Assembly: GCA_002897115.2 (NCBI GenBank)
Contig: BCIH01000001.1
Coordinates: 1,381,897 to 1,445,896, forward strand
From: Prototheca cutis
Lineage: Eukaryota > Chlorophyta > Trebouxiophyceae > Chlorellales > Chlorellaceae
DNA length: 64,000 bases
Direction of reading: 5' to 3'
In this document: in pieces, positions 44,711-55,806 of the stretch
Layout: each line of letters opens with the position of its first letter
Numbering within the stretch: position 1 is the stretch's first letter
Made by a program: the position numbers and the translations under genes
Notes under the pieces: model-generated
Told to the model about the DNA's origin: nothing
Databases searched by the model: none
What the model saw: only the letters and a program-made list of their open reading frames with translations

Positions 44711-45574
44711 ATGGACAGGAAATGGAGGCTGAACAAGGCAGCGATCGACACCGTCACCCCATACGACGATTTCATCGAGAGCATTCCAGCTCCCGCGGGG
44801 AGCTCGTGCCTGGCCAGCCCCACCGACCTTTACGCCGTGCACACCGTGCTGCACATCGAGAGCAAGCAGTCGGTGCTGCGATGGAGCGAGGAAGGCGGGT
44901 TCCACTACTTTCTAGCGACATGGACGGAACTGACCAGCAGACCAGCGCCAGAGGTGAGGCCTGCGGCTCGCTCATGGTGGAGATGCTTGTGGGATGTGTG
45001 GAAGCATGCCGCCGGCGCCAGCCCTGCATTGTGCCCTATCCTGGTCCCTTGCCAACTCGGGGACGTATGCCTGTGGTTTTCATGGGACCCTTCTTAGACA
45101 ATGCCAAGTGCCGACTCTTGTGCAACAACCTGATTGCCGCAGAATGGAGCGGGTGAGGTAGCGGAGACGGGCGCGCCGCTACAGGGGGCAGCGACGGTGC
45201 CGGCCATCAGGCCATTGCCCAATGGTGCTGGCCTTCCAGATAACGACGAGGAGTATTCGCCGCCCTCGAGCCCTCGCAGCGACGCGCCATGGGTTGCAAC
45301 CGATGGCACCAGGCCCGCCCAAGGCGACGCTCCCATTGCACCGGCCCGTTCCGTCGACCGTGCTCAGATTCTGGTGCCAGTGTCCAGCGGCTTCAGAGCA
45401 CTGACCCCGGCATTATTGCACCGCCTGTTTGCCATCCGGGGCGCCACCGCACAGCAGTTGCTGCTGGCTCTGGTAGACGAAAATGGCGTGGTCTCGCGGA
45501 CCTGCCTCTACAACTATATCCAGTCGCCGCTGCAGGGCCCAGGCACCGCCGACCTCGACCTGCTGGATGACTAG
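44711..45574 (+). CDS. TSEN15: tRNA-splicing endonuclease subunit Sen15-like
   Basis: Exons 44711-44953 and 45143-45574 join in phase to give 224 residues. The N-terminal block (LYAVHTVLHIESKQSVLRW) and the C-terminal block (ILVPVSSGFRALTPALLHRLF, then QQLLLALVDENGVVSRTCLYNYI) match the two halves of the Sen15 fold, the non-catalytic structural subunit that pairs with Sen34/Sen2-type subunits. An acidic, Pro-rich disordered insert separates them. The tRNA splicing complex removes introns from pre-tRNAs. The assignment rests on pattern and length only; similarity of Sen15 proteins is low across eukaryotes. TGTAA follows 256 nt after the stop. Confidence 0.62.
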
Positions 45575-45993
45575 TGCTTGCAAGAGGCGAACCGTCCGGC
45601 CTCACCTGTTGGACAGGCATGGTTTGTGGTCGACGAAGCGGGATCGCGAGACTTGAGGGTGAGCCAGCCGGGGCAGAGAGTGCAGAATACTGGCACCAAG
45701 CTGGCAAGAGCACCATGCGAACTGCCCCGCGTCCACCGGCAATTTTCGTGCAACGCCCCAGCCAACTGGCAAGATTTTCTTCCCCAAGAAAAGTGCTGTG
45801 CACGCTGGCTATAGCCCTCTTTAGCTTTCTGTAAACACACGCTTGCTCTGTTCATTCTACACTTTTTCCAAGAGCGCCACGCTCGCCCTAGGGCAGGTGG
45901 ATGGGGGGCAGGCAGGGATCCTCTGCAGGCAGAGCTCAAAGCATGCGGCTCGCCGCGGGGCACACACACCACGCTCTGCGATTTGCACGGCTT
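45575..45993. other. Convergent 3' spacer SEN15/NDUFA12
   Basis: These 419 bp hold the two facing 3' UTRs, with the SEN15 poly(A) signal annotated separately. Nothing else is seen. Confidence 0.45.
45830..45834 (+). terminator. TGTAA poly(A) signal of SEN15
   Basis: TGTAA on the coding strand, 256 nt after the stop. Confidence 0.5.
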
Positions 45994-46960
45994 TCAGGCC
46001 TTGCTGCCCTCAGGCTTCCACTGCTGCCACTTGAGCCACGTGCGCTTGTTCTTGCTGAACCACGAGCCCTTGTTGTAGTACTGCTCGGGGGTGCCAGTCT
46101 TGCTGCCCACNATGCCGGAAGCATAGATNGGCTGCGGGAACTTGTACTGCACATGGGAGACAAGCATGAGGTCGGCAAGTCGGCTGATCTGTCGAATGAC
46201 CGTGGTAGTAATTCTTGCCACCAAGCATCCCCGCAAGGGTGACCTCCAGGCAAGCCACGCCCCTACACCTGTGCGTGCGACCGCACCCCCCACAGCTTTA
46301 CACTCGCCCAGTGCATGCCAGTCACTGCCATGCCCACGCACATTTTTGGGGTTGTCGTCGACCATCGCATGCAGCCAGCTGTGCCACTCGGGCGGCACAT
46401 CGGCCGGACTGCGATCCGGGGTCAAGTCCGCGTATTGTACCCAGCGGTTGCGTCCTGGGATGATGGAGTGGCAGAATAGGCTTGCGCAAAGGGCTCATCG
46501 TCAGGTTGGGCCATCAATCATGTCCAGCGTACAGGCGCGTGGTTCCACCCGTGGCGGCACAATCACAGCAGCGGTGGGTCCTCTCCCCTCCCCCTCCAAC
46601 CCAGCCCACACACCAGACAGGGTGTCGTCCCTCTCAAAGTACTTGTTGCCGTTGTCGTCCGTGCCCACCAGACGGGCCCCGGGCTGCTGCTCCACCACCG
46701 TCTGCCTGCATACACTCAACAAGGGGCCCAGGGGGTTTGCGGTGGCCTGCGGCATGGCCACGGACGGCCCCTTCGCAGGCAGACGCCCCGACCGTGACAC
46801 GCATGAGGTCCCCTTCCGAATGCCGCACGCCTGCCTCGCCACCATGCGCCACTCACGCCAAGTTTCCGTCCAGCAGCACCCTCCATCCGCCGGCCTTGAG
46901 GGCGTCTACCACGCCCTGCTTGCCCGTGGTCAGGGTGAACGACTTGACGAGCTTGTCCAT
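45994..46960 (-). CDS. NDUFA12: NADH:ubiquinone oxidoreductase subunit NDUFA12 (B17.2)
   Basis: Accessory subunit of mitochondrial complex I, at the junction of the peripheral arm. Exons 46960-46857, 46705-46614, 46454-46342 and 46146-45994 give 153 residues; phases agree. Diagnostic motifs are RLVGTDDNGNKYFE, NRWVQYADLTPDRSPADVPPEWHSWLHAMVDDNP, YKFPQPIYASG and TPEQYYNKGSW. The length suits the plant and animal proteins. There is no cleavable presequence, as is usual for this subunit. Two codons near 46111 and 46130 contain N. The assembly factor NDUFAF2 is related but lacks this combination of motifs. Confidence 0.96.
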
Positions 46961-47354
46961 GGCGCACCCTCGCCGCAACCGTGACACAACCTCTCTTTTA
47001 TCTCCTGTCTAGAAACAAGCGGAACTGCCTGTTTTTCTCAGGATTTTTGTTCTGCAGCCAGGGTGCGGCCCGATCGGGCGGCGATACCCCATTCGGGGAG
47101 GGCGGAGTTGTCATCGCGCTTGGCACCTCGTCACCGAGGTTAGGACCCTTGACGCCTCTGCTGGTATTTCGATCAATCTCAGGCATTCCAGACATCAATT
47201 TCAAGGAGAACCACAAGCAGAGAATTATTTCAAGCGCAAAAAATACTGTCGGGCAGATTATATTGCATTTTGCTTAGGAATATTATTAAGCAGTTGCACT
47301 GGGGTACTTTTTCATCGGCAGGAGCCAGCGCCTGGCCCTTGCAACTCGGCAGAT
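46961..47354. other. Spacer between NDUFA12 start and the mTERF/HA gene stop
   Basis: These 394 bp contain the NDUFA12 promoter and the neighbouring 3' UTR. A local AT-rich stretch occurs at 47215-47300. No gene is supported. Confidence 0.4.
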
Positions 47355-48773
47355 TTACGAAAGCGGGTCGGGGACTGCCCAGTCAAAGCTGACCGCGTCC
47401 AGTGCCGCAATCTGGTCCTCCGTCAACGCCCCGCACCGCCGCGCGATGCGCTGGACGCTGCACCAGTTGGTCAGCAGAAAGGCGTCGGCATCGGCCGCCT
47501 GGCCNGGCGCGCCGGCGCTGCTGATCGCGAGCCGTTCCCGCAGGCGTGCCACCCAGCCCAGCCACTCGGCACGCCCGGAGTCAAACTCAAACCCCAGCAT
47601 TGTGAGCTTTTCAACGCGGTCTGGGGTCAAGGAGCCGGTGGCGGCGGCGGCACGCTGCGCCGCCGCCCAGCGGGCCAGTGCGGGATCGTCCCCGGTGCGG
47701 CACCCGACCAGGGCGTCGCCATAACGGGTCGTGTAGTGAGCTAGCTCCGCCCGGCGTGCGGCCCAGTCCGAGCCAGAGGGCACGCCGTGCATCCACGCCT
47801 CCTGCTCGCCTCCGCCAGTAGTGCCTCCCTGTTTTTGGATTGCTTTCTAGAAAGGGAAATTGGACAATGATGAACACGAAATGGCTGCTCCTTTTCCCAC
47901 CGTGGGCATTCCTGGTTTTTCAGCATGTCTTTCCTCGGAATTCAGCGACGGTCATCCTCCTTTTGCCCTATCAGCGCTCCGTCACCAACCTGACGGGCCC
48001 CCATGACCAAACGGCATCCCACATCCCAGTCACCGCCACCAGCCAATCACCTGGGTCAAGGCGCCGTCGCCCTCCACCAGGAGCACGGGCTGCGCGGCCA
48101 CCACGGCGAGGACATCGGCCTCCGGCGCAGCCAGGCGCATGCGCATCAGTCTCGCCCCGACCTCGCGAAGGCCCACTCGGAGCAGCCGCGGCTCTCGGCA
48201 AATCATGCCACTGACATCGGCAGCTGCGCGCTGGCCGCGGCCGAGCAACCCGTGTAGAGCCGCCAGTCGCCGACTCAGCGCTCGGACCTTTTGCATTTCG
48301 AATGGGTGTTTGGATGTTAATGGGGAGAGGAGGTAGTGCGCGCGCAGAGGCCTTGCGGGGTGCATACGGTTTGAGCCCTCCCACAACGCAGCACACAGAT
48401 ATACAGTGCTCCTTGTTACCTGCGCGGTGCGCTGGTCCAGGGACCAGAGGATGTCCACGCCAGGGAGGGCGTCCAAGGTCACGGGAGGGCAGTCCAGGTC
48501 GAGGCCCTGCAAACCCAGTCCCTCGCCAGCACCAGCCTCCACCAGCCGGCGGCGATCGGCGGCGCTGACGATGCCCCGCTCCCTCCAAAAGTGATCCAGC
48601 ACGTCAACGACTTCCGTGGCATGCGCGCGGTCTGAATGGGCCTGCGCGCGTGTCCGGCAAACCCTCGGGGCCTGCCCTCCGCGTGGCACAGTCGACAGTT
48701 TGGGCCGAACTTTGAACGCCCATGGGGCCAGTTCGACTCGCCCAGAAAGGACGCCTTGAATGTGTTGCATCAT
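47355..48773 (-). CDS. mTERF-like repeat plus helicase-associated (HA) domain protein
   Basis: Exons 48773-48420, 48287-48051 and 47828-47355 join in phase 0 to give 354 residues. The middle exon shows mTERF-type repeats: helices ending in a Pro-Leu, as in ICREPRLLRVGLREVGARLMRM and VVAAQPVLLVEGDGAL. The last exon carries a helicase-associated domain (PF03457-like): a conserved Trp, then YTTRYGDALVGCRTGDDPALARWAAAQR, LTPDRVEKLTMLGFEFD and EWLGWVARL. Many mTERF proteins act on organelle nucleic acids; HA domains are small helical nucleic-acid-binding modules common in algae. The N-terminus is Arg-rich and could be an organelle transit peptide. I know no characterised protein with this order. 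The mTERF call is weaker than the HA call. Confidence 0.6.
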
Positions 48774-49064
48774 AACAGATCCATTGCGATTATTTATTCT
48801 GGGTCCGCGATGGTATGCGTGTGCTTACTGCCACACCGTGGTCGCTGAAGCGGCCCGGGGGATGGCCCCGCTGCCGATGGTGGCGGCACCAACCACGGAA
48901 GGTTCCGTCAGCATCATGACATCCCAAGCAATTGGCTCCAGGAACACTCCATTAAGTCCACCATTGCTCCTGCATATTCCGTTTCATTGGCTTGCTCGGT
49001 CATAGCCAATTTTCTCATTGGTGATTGCCGATTACGCGGACGGGAGGGTGACGAGGAGGGCAAC

Positions 49065-50024
49065 ATGCTCCGCGCCCGGTGCGTACAAACGCTGCGATTG
49101 ACGGCAGGGTTCCCGGCCCCATGGCGACCCATTGGTTACGGGATAGCGGAGGCGGAGCGCCCGGCCAGGCTGAGCGGCTGCGCGAACACGTGCGAGGAGC
49201 TGGCATGCGGGCCCAGGGGGACCCCTCCCACCTGCGGGGCCCCGGGGGTGCGCTGGCACACCAGCGACAAGACGGCCACCTCCAAAAAGTGCTGGGACTG
49301 CAAGGTGCCAGTGGACGACCGCTCCCCCCATTTTTGCGGGCAGTGCAAGAAGATCCAACCCCCTGTTCCCACCGCCGACCAGTTTGAGGTCCTNGGCATG
49401 TGAGCTTTGTTGGGGAAAGAAATTTAAGATGGGGGTGGTGAAGGATAGGGCTGCAGTTGATGGACCGAGTGATATACGGAGCTAGATTGTGAAGGTATGT
49501 GATATTGCGTGTGGTTTCAGGGGACCCACATGTGAGACCCCCCATGGCCCAACCAACCAAACAGCAAGCCGAGCTTTGAGGTGGACGAGGCGGCGCTCGA
49601 GGCGCGGTACAAGACGCTGCAAAAGGCGCTGCACCCCGACAAGTTCACGCAGGCCTCGCCGCAGGAGCGCGAGTTTTCCGAGGAGCAGGCCGCGGCGGTC
49701 AACGCGGCGTACCAGACGCTGCGGCATCCGCTGCGCCGCGCGCGGGCGCTGCTGCGGCTGCACGGGCTCGAGCCGTCAGAGTCGGCGCGGGTCGCCGACC
49801 CGGAGCTGCTCAGCTACGTGATGGATGCGCGGGAGGAGGTGGACAGCACGCGCACACCCGAGGGTCTCAACGCGCTTCTGGACGAAAACCGCCAGCGTGA
49901 ACGCGTCGTCGTCAAAGCGTTGACCAATGCCTGCCGAGCCCAAAACTGGACACTGGCCGCAGACCTCACCAACCGCCTGCGCTACATCAACCGCATCCAA
50001 GAAGCCATCATTGAGAAGATGTGA
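49065..50024 (+). CDS. HSCB: Iron-sulfur cluster co-chaperone HscB (HSC20), mitochondrial
   Basis: J-domain co-chaperone that delivers the ISCU scaffold to mitochondrial HSP70. Exons 49065-49399 and 49565-50024 join in phase to give 264 residues. After a basic leader (MLRARCVQTLRLTAGF) comes the N-terminal zinc-ribbon KCWDCKVPVDDRSPHFCGQCKK, found in eukaryotic HSCB. The J domain starts FEVLGIKPSFEVDEAALEARY, has the essential HPD in KALHPDKF, and continues AAAVNAAYQTLRHPLRRARALL. The C-terminal three-helix ISCU-binding bundle ends YINRIQEAIIEKM. One residue of FEVLG lies over an N. TGTAA is 201 nt after the stop. An upstream non-ATG extension exists, but the first ATG gives a normal presequence. 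Divergent from the mTERF/HA gene. Confidence 0.95.
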
Positions 50025-50224
50025 ATGGAGGATTTTTGGGTTGGATTCGGTGCTGATGGTCATGGGGTGGAGGGGGAGACGTACGGTGCTGGCCTGGCTA
50101 CAGGAGGGACTTCATACATGTGCGAACACAGGAGGTCATCAAGACACACGCCACTGATCTCTCTCTCTCCCCCCCTGCTTCTTCCGTTGTGAGTGTGAGC
50201 TGAAAGCACACTGCTCGATGACTG

Positions 50225-50229
50225 TGTAA
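50225..50229 (+). terminator. TGTAA poly(A) signal of HSCB
   Basis: TGTAA on the coding strand, 201 nt after the stop. Confidence 0.5.
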
Positions 50230-50345
50230 CAACCACACTTTCGTAATCAATACCGAAACAGGAGAACCCATGCACGAGCTCGCAGGGGTGTCCTGCCGGC
50301 CGGGGGGTGGTCCAGCTGCAGCCAGACCAGCCTCCAATCGGACAC

Positions 50346-50367
50346 ATATGCATGCATGCATGCATGC
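50346..50367. repeat. (ATGC)n tetranucleotide run
   Basis: About five ATGC units, self-complementary. Shorter copies occur at 51836-51849 and 57210-57223. Confidence 0.85.
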
Positions 50368-50517
50368 GCGTCTCTGCACTCCACAGACAAAGCAACAATC
50401 TCAAAGCGAGTGTCAATGGTCAGCTGAACCACTGCCCGTGTGCAACGGGCCATGGTTCTCAAATGCTCGACTCCTTGTGCTGCGCCAGCCACACCCCCAC
50501 ACCACAATGACGACCAC

Positions 50518-52223
50518 TCAGGCCTTGGGGTCGGCCTTTNCCTGCTGCCTTTGCTTCTCGGCATGTTCGCGGCGCCCCGCTTCGATGGCTGCCTGGAACT
50601 TGTCGGCGAGTCCCTCGCGAGTGGGTTCGATGGAGTACGCCTCGAAGAACGCCAGCGCCGCATCCTCCCAGGCGCCCAGCTTCTCGGCCGCCAGGCCCTC
50701 GCGGTACCACGCCTTGAGGTAGCGCGGCTCCAGCGTCCGCGCCACGCGCGCGTCCACCAGCGCCGAGCGCGCGTCGCCGACCTTGAGAAAACCCGCGGCA
50801 CGGTTGGCCCAGACGGTGGCGTCCCTCGTCGCGTGGCGCAGCGAAAAGCTCCACAGCTCCACGGCACCCTGATAGTCGCCGTGTGCAAAGGCGTCGGTCC
50901 CCCGGGCCTTGANCCCCGCCGCCAGCTCCTCGCTGGGGTCCTCGGGCTCCGGGACCGTCAGCTCCGTGGCTGCCGCCGCAGCCGCCGCAGCCGTCGCGCC
51001 GCCCTCGGCTGGGCCGGGCCCTGCCGCCGCCGACAAGGCGCCGGCGCGGCCCTCCCGTGCGGCACGCTCCCGAGCCTCCACGCGAGCCAGCATGTCGGCC
51101 TTGCGCTGTGCACGCTGCGCGTCGTCGTCGTCGGGGTGCTCAAGCCGGAGCAGCAGGTCTGCCGCACCGTCGCGGCGCCAGCTGACAGCCAGCTCCGCGG
51201 GCGTGTTGCCCGCGGCGTCGCGGGCGTCCAGCACCGCGCCCGCCGCGTGCAGCACTGACACCATGCCCTCGTCGCCGCACTCGGCCGCCACGTGCAGCGG
51301 TGTGTAGCCGCCGGCCGCCGCCGACACGTCCGCGCCCGCGTCCACCAGCGCCCGCACGCACGCCGCCGGGTCTGGCGTGGGTTGGCCGCCAGAAGCAGTC
51401 TTCGCCCCAGCACCGCCCGCNGCACTGCTGCTGGCCTTGGCTGCGCCGTGGGCGGCTGCCGTCGCGAGGAACAGCGGGGTCATGCCGTTCCTGCTCTTTG
51501 CGTTGGGGTCGGCGCCGCCGGCCAGTAGCACAGACACCGCCGCGGCGTGGCCCCCGCCCGCGGCCCAAAACAGCGGCGTGCCCGACCCGGCGTCCGCGCT
51601 GAGCGAAGCCCCGGCGCCCAGCAACACCTCGACGGCGTCGGCACTGCCCGCGCCCGCTGCGCGGTGCAGGGGACCGGGCGTGCCTGGCCCCGTCGGGTCT
51701 GGCGAGGCGCCCGCATCTAGCAGCACCTCCATCGCCGCCCTGTGGCCTCCGCCGGCAGCCAGCGCCAGAGCCGTCTCACCTGTCCATGTGGTTGTGGTTG
51801 GGTGAGAGATGTGTGCGAGGACTCGACTCCCCGAATGCATGCATGCATGAAGCAGCCTGCGCATGGCCCATGCAAGCAGGCGTCCCTGCCAAAGCACCGC
51901 TTGCTGAGCACTCGGCTGACCCACGCACACAGTCACACGCAAGCACCCCCTCACCACCCGTGCATCTCACNCTGGTCATCCTGGGCGTCCACGGCGAGGC
52001 TGTGCTTGTCGAGCAGGGCCTTGACGATGTCCGTCTGCCCGTGCGCAGCGGCGGCATGGAGCAGGGTCCACCGCCTGCTGTCCTTGATCTCGCTCAGCTT
52101 GCCGCCCTGCAGGGCCTCCGCAGCCTTCTCAAAGGTCTCCAGTGAACCCTTTCCCGCCACATCGAACAGATGCTCGGCATCCTGCAGCTGCTTCAGGGCC
52201 TCGCCCTTGTTCGCACTCGCCAT
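50518..52223 (-). CDS. Ankyrin-repeat plus TPR co-chaperone-like protein
   Basis: Exons 52223-51971 and 51779-50518 give 504 residues; the exon boundary falls inside an ankyrin repeat, with an N at the last base of exon 1. The N-terminal about 300 residues carry ankyrin repeats: WTLLHAAAAHGQTDIVKALLD, ETALALAAGGGHRAAMEVLLDAG, GPLHRAAGAGSADAVEVLL, GTPLFWAAGGGHAAAVSVLL and YTPLHVAAECGDEGMVSVLHAAG. A basic Arg/Glu coiled region and an Ala-rich linker follow. The C-terminus has three TPR motifs (ARGTDAFAHGDYQGAVELWSFSL, WANRAAGFLKVGDARSALVDA, KAWYREGLAAEKLGAWEDAA), like HSP70/HSP90-binding TPR domains. A similar ankyrin-TPR order occurs in plant and algal proteins of unknown role. A chaperone-linked function is inference. 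Confidence 0.88.
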
Positions 52224-53852
52224 CGCGCGCCGCACGGAGGGGGGAGCCGGCGTGTTGGGAAATCAAGCCCGTGAAAACATCAACATAGAATATGTCGGAT
52301 TGCAGCGCCGGGAGCAGATGCCCGCAGCTCTCAGACCCTTGGGCGCCACGCACGAGTACCGTCTCAAAAGGTGCGTTAACCTTTCAAAAGGCGACGGCAG
52401 CCTCGCAATGAATTCCCGTTTTCAGCCCTTCCGGCCCTCCCGTGCCGCACCACCCCCTTTGTCCCGCACCACAAAAATGCTTATTCGACACCCAGACAAC
52501 AGTGCAGGAACAGTACCCCTCCATCATAACGGGGCATACTTGCGGGCAATCACTCGTCGAAGTTCGCGTGGGGGGCCGCAGCCGCGGAGCTCGTGCCCAT
52601 TAGACGGCGCGTACAGGCTTTTACAGTGCTTGTGAACTCCAGAAATAAATACGATAGACCTTCTTATATAATGTATTGCACAGGTTGGGGCTGTATATGT
52701 GCAGTTATTTTGGTTTCCCGGCAGGCCGCCTCAGACCCCTTATCCACGACGGCAGAAGTGCCTAAGAGGAGGTGACTGAGAGCCCTGGTCACACCCAGTC
52801 TGGAGCTCCTGAACAAGCGCTTTCAGGGGGGTGTATTCCACAAGACGGCCTCCCAACCATGCCTACATATCCATATCAAGTGGTGCCTAGTCAGGGCTAG
52901 GGAAGTAATGAGCGCTTGTTGGCAGCTTGGTCTGGGAGCCAGCACCATGGTCCACAGTGGGCAGCGCACGGGCCACCGTTTGTTTGGGTCTCCATTGTCG
53001 CACCGCATGACTGCATGGTCCATGTGGATGCACGCTCAGCTGGTCTCACACGGTGCGGAGTCGCGGCGTGGAAGCGGGCGAGCCACCCATGACTTGGAAC
53101 TGTGACTGACAACTCTCAAGGACGATGAGGATGTCGTCCATGTTCGGGGATGGTACCACGNGGACCCAGGACGGGCTAAGATCCACGTGGTAGTTTAGGT
53201 GCAGAACTACCGCGTGGGTCCCATGTGGGACGACCCTGTAGGGGTCTGGGCCAAGTCCCTGGGCGGACTGGGTCCCTGAAATCCCCGTCGATCAAGCGGG
53301 CGTGGGCATCGTGAGTAGGGCCTGGCGGCCTGAATTCATTGTGAGGGTGCCCACTGCCCTTTCGAAAGGAGGCTGCACCCCCCTGGAGAGGGTGATCGCC
53401 GGAGATGCCAGGGGGCCGGCGACATCACTATGACGAGACAATTACCACATGCTTCCCAAACCCAGACCAAACCCTGCTCCTCCTTACACAGGGGCGAGAT
53501 GTGCTGCGCTGACATCACATGCACAAAGGACGGAACCCGCTTTTGCATGGAAACATGCGCTTGAGTAGTATACAGACATGCGACAGATATGCCCGTCCTC
53601 GAACAGATTCTCTCCTCTGGTGTCGCAAGAACCTCAAAGGATATGCAACAAGAAATATAAAAGCAGCAAAAATGCTACTGATGGGGTACACGTACACAAA
53701 ATTGTCCCCCTCCCTTGGAATAGAAACATAATCTCACTGTCAATTGCTTGTGGCGGTGAAGGTCCCTGGCGCCAGGGCATTCCTGCACCTACACGACCTC
53801 TTCCATGGAGTCACCTGGACAGGCCACGGCCTCACTAGACACCAGCCAAGCA
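52224..53852. other. 1.6-kb intergenic region with no supported gene
   Basis: Contains the ankyrin-TPR promoter and, at the far end, the 3' UTR of the DUF760 gene. The frames are short. A stretch at 53201-53279 after a TTTAG acceptor-like site reads VQNYRVGPMWDDPVGVWAKSL and then a stop; it could be a last exon, but I find no partner exon and no family. Confidence 0.4.
53485..53489 (-). terminator. TGTAA poly(A) signal candidate of DUF760 gene
   Basis: TGTAA on the minus strand, 364 nt after the stop at 53853. The distance is longer than for other genes here. Confidence 0.35.
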
Positions 53853-55497
53853 TTACGGTGCCGCCGCTTGGCCATCCCATTCGGTGCCCAGACCAAAGCT
53901 GCTGTCGCGATCATCAAACTCCAGCGCCCGCAACTGCCAGCCGACAACGGCCAGCCAGTACAGCAAGGAGGAAAGCTCGGCAGCGCCGCAGGACCGCATT
54001 CCTCCTTTCCAGCCGCCAGGCTTGCCCAGGCCCAGCGCCCGACTCACGGCGCCGGCCATGGCTTGGCTGACCCGCGGGCCTGTGGGTCCCGGCTCGTGGT
54101 CCGGGTCGATTAATTGCCGCCCCACCCCACTGGCTCGGCGCACAAACTCCACCAGCTCCTCCCCTGCCGGGGGTTGCGTCGAGGCCGTGCGCAGCCGTGC
54201 CACCTCCCGCTCCAGATCCCGGATGTAGTCACCAGCGGCGACAGCTTCGCGCCCCGAACCCCAGCGCCAGCGCAGCACCTGTCCCTGCACGCCCACCTGC
54301 TGCGACCCGGGCGCGTAACCATCGTCCCCGGACTCAGGAGAGTGCTGGCTTTGGGCCCAGGCGGTTGCGGGCTGCGTCGGCTGACCCAACCCCCGGTCAG
54401 TCGAGAATTCGTCCGGATCCTGATCCTGTACCTCGTTGCCACCGCCATCCTCGGACGACACTTCCATTCCTCCATCTCCACGGTTCATTTCTCCAACCCA
54501 AGCAGCACCAAAGGCCCGCAGCCGTTGCTCGAGCCTGAGGCGCTGCCAGGCGCCGTGGAAGGTGTACCCGGCCATGAGCGTGCTGTAGAACAGGGCCGCC
54601 ATGTTTGCAGCCGAGGTGGATACGGCCACGTCAAAGCCGGCTTCTGGGAGCGTGCCTAACAGCCCACGAACCGTGCCCATCAGCGCACGCTTCACGGGCA
54701 GCGGTGCCTGAAGATCAAAGGCCGTCACCTCCTCGGGCACCACGTTGTGTGCATAACGCAACAGCGGACAGCTGTCCAGCGACTGTGGTGAGATAGAGGT
54801 GGGGGCGTCCGGATTGCCGTGGGACTGTGCATTTCTGGCGTGCGGCAGGGGGAACAGCCAACTGCTGTTACAGGCCCTCCTCCCCCTTCCCACCCTATTT
54901 CCGGGAAACCAATAAGGGACATCGTACCGGTTCATTGTCTTGGAGGGGGTACTCCTCGGAGGCGCCCAAATTCCAAGCCGCAGGGGCCGAGAGCCGGGCC
55001 CTGGGGCGCCCTGACAGGCTGCGGGCTGGCCTGCAGCCAGGGCTCCTGAAACCATGGGCCACGCGTGACGTTGCTGCCAAGCGTGGTGGTGGTGGTCTAT
55101 GCGAGCAAGTAAAATACATTAAAACAATACGCCCTCGTCTTGAGCTCTCTGATCGTCGAGCGGTGACTGTGGAGTTTCGGGCAGTACCTCTCCCTGCGTT
55201 AGGAGGTCCCTTTAAACCCTCCTTCGCAGGGCCTAGTTCAGTTATGAGGCTTGCCCTGGCTCCCAAGGCCCCGGGTAACCACCTACGCTGATGGGCCGGT
55301 GCTAAAATGGGACAGCCTGGGTCAGTTAGGAAGCACCACGCGAGATCACAAACAAACCCACCTCCGCGCACACGGTTCGCAACTGCACCTCGGTCTTCCC
55401 GCGCTTTCCGGCATTTAATTCGAGCTGCTGACCGATCCCACCGCGAGCGGCGATGGTCGGCCAAACTTTGGAGAGAAAGCTGGAACTTGCTCAGCAT
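53853..55497 (-). CDS. DUF760 domain-containing plastid protein
   Basis: Exons 55497-55361 and 54834-53853 join in phase to give 372 residues. Exon 1 encodes a Ser/Arg-rich leader (MLSKFQLSLQSLADHRRSRW) that looks like a plastid transit peptide. Two DUF760-like halves follow. The first is LLRYAHNVVPEEVTAF, then VKRALMGTVRGLLGTLPEAGFDVAVSTSAANMAALFYSTLMAGYTF. The second is DYIRDLEREVARLR, then ELVEFVRRASGVGRQLI and AAELSSLLYWLAVVGWQLRALE. An acidic disordered insert separates them. DUF760 proteins occur in plants, algae and cyanobacteria and include plastid-localised members; their biochemical role is not firmly known. The open frame also extends upstream of 54834, but the pyrimidine-rich acceptor and the leader exon favour the spliced model. 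Confidence 0.82.
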
Positions 55498-55806
55498 AGC
55501 CCAACCGTTCCTGATTGATATCTGAGGGCGTGGCATCCTTGCTCCCGGCGGCCATCGCGCTTCCCAAGCAACAGCTGTCCCGCTTCCGGCAGGCTGCCCC
55601 TCATCCCAAGGTACGGGCCCATGTCCACGGCAGGCGGGTGCTCGACCTCCAGGGATACGTCAGAAGGCTTGAAACGCGGCCTCCGATCCCTTGGGTCGGC
55701 CCGTACAGTGCTGACGCGCTCGAATGCCGGTGGATGCGGACGCGACGGTTTTGGCCTTCGACCNGGCACCCACCTCACCTCCGCGCCATGACGCAGGCCA
55801 GCAAAC
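55498..55806. promoter_or_regulatory. Divergent 5' region DUF760/Ala-Pro-rich gene
   Basis: These 309 bp separate two divergent start codons. No clear motif is visible; an N lies at 55764. Confidence 0.4.

Larger units (their letters stand above)
50025..50517. other. Convergent 3' spacer HSCB/ankyrin-TPR gene
   Basis: These 493 bp hold the facing 3' UTRs and an ATGC tetranucleotide run at 50346-50367. No gene is supported. Confidence 0.45.
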
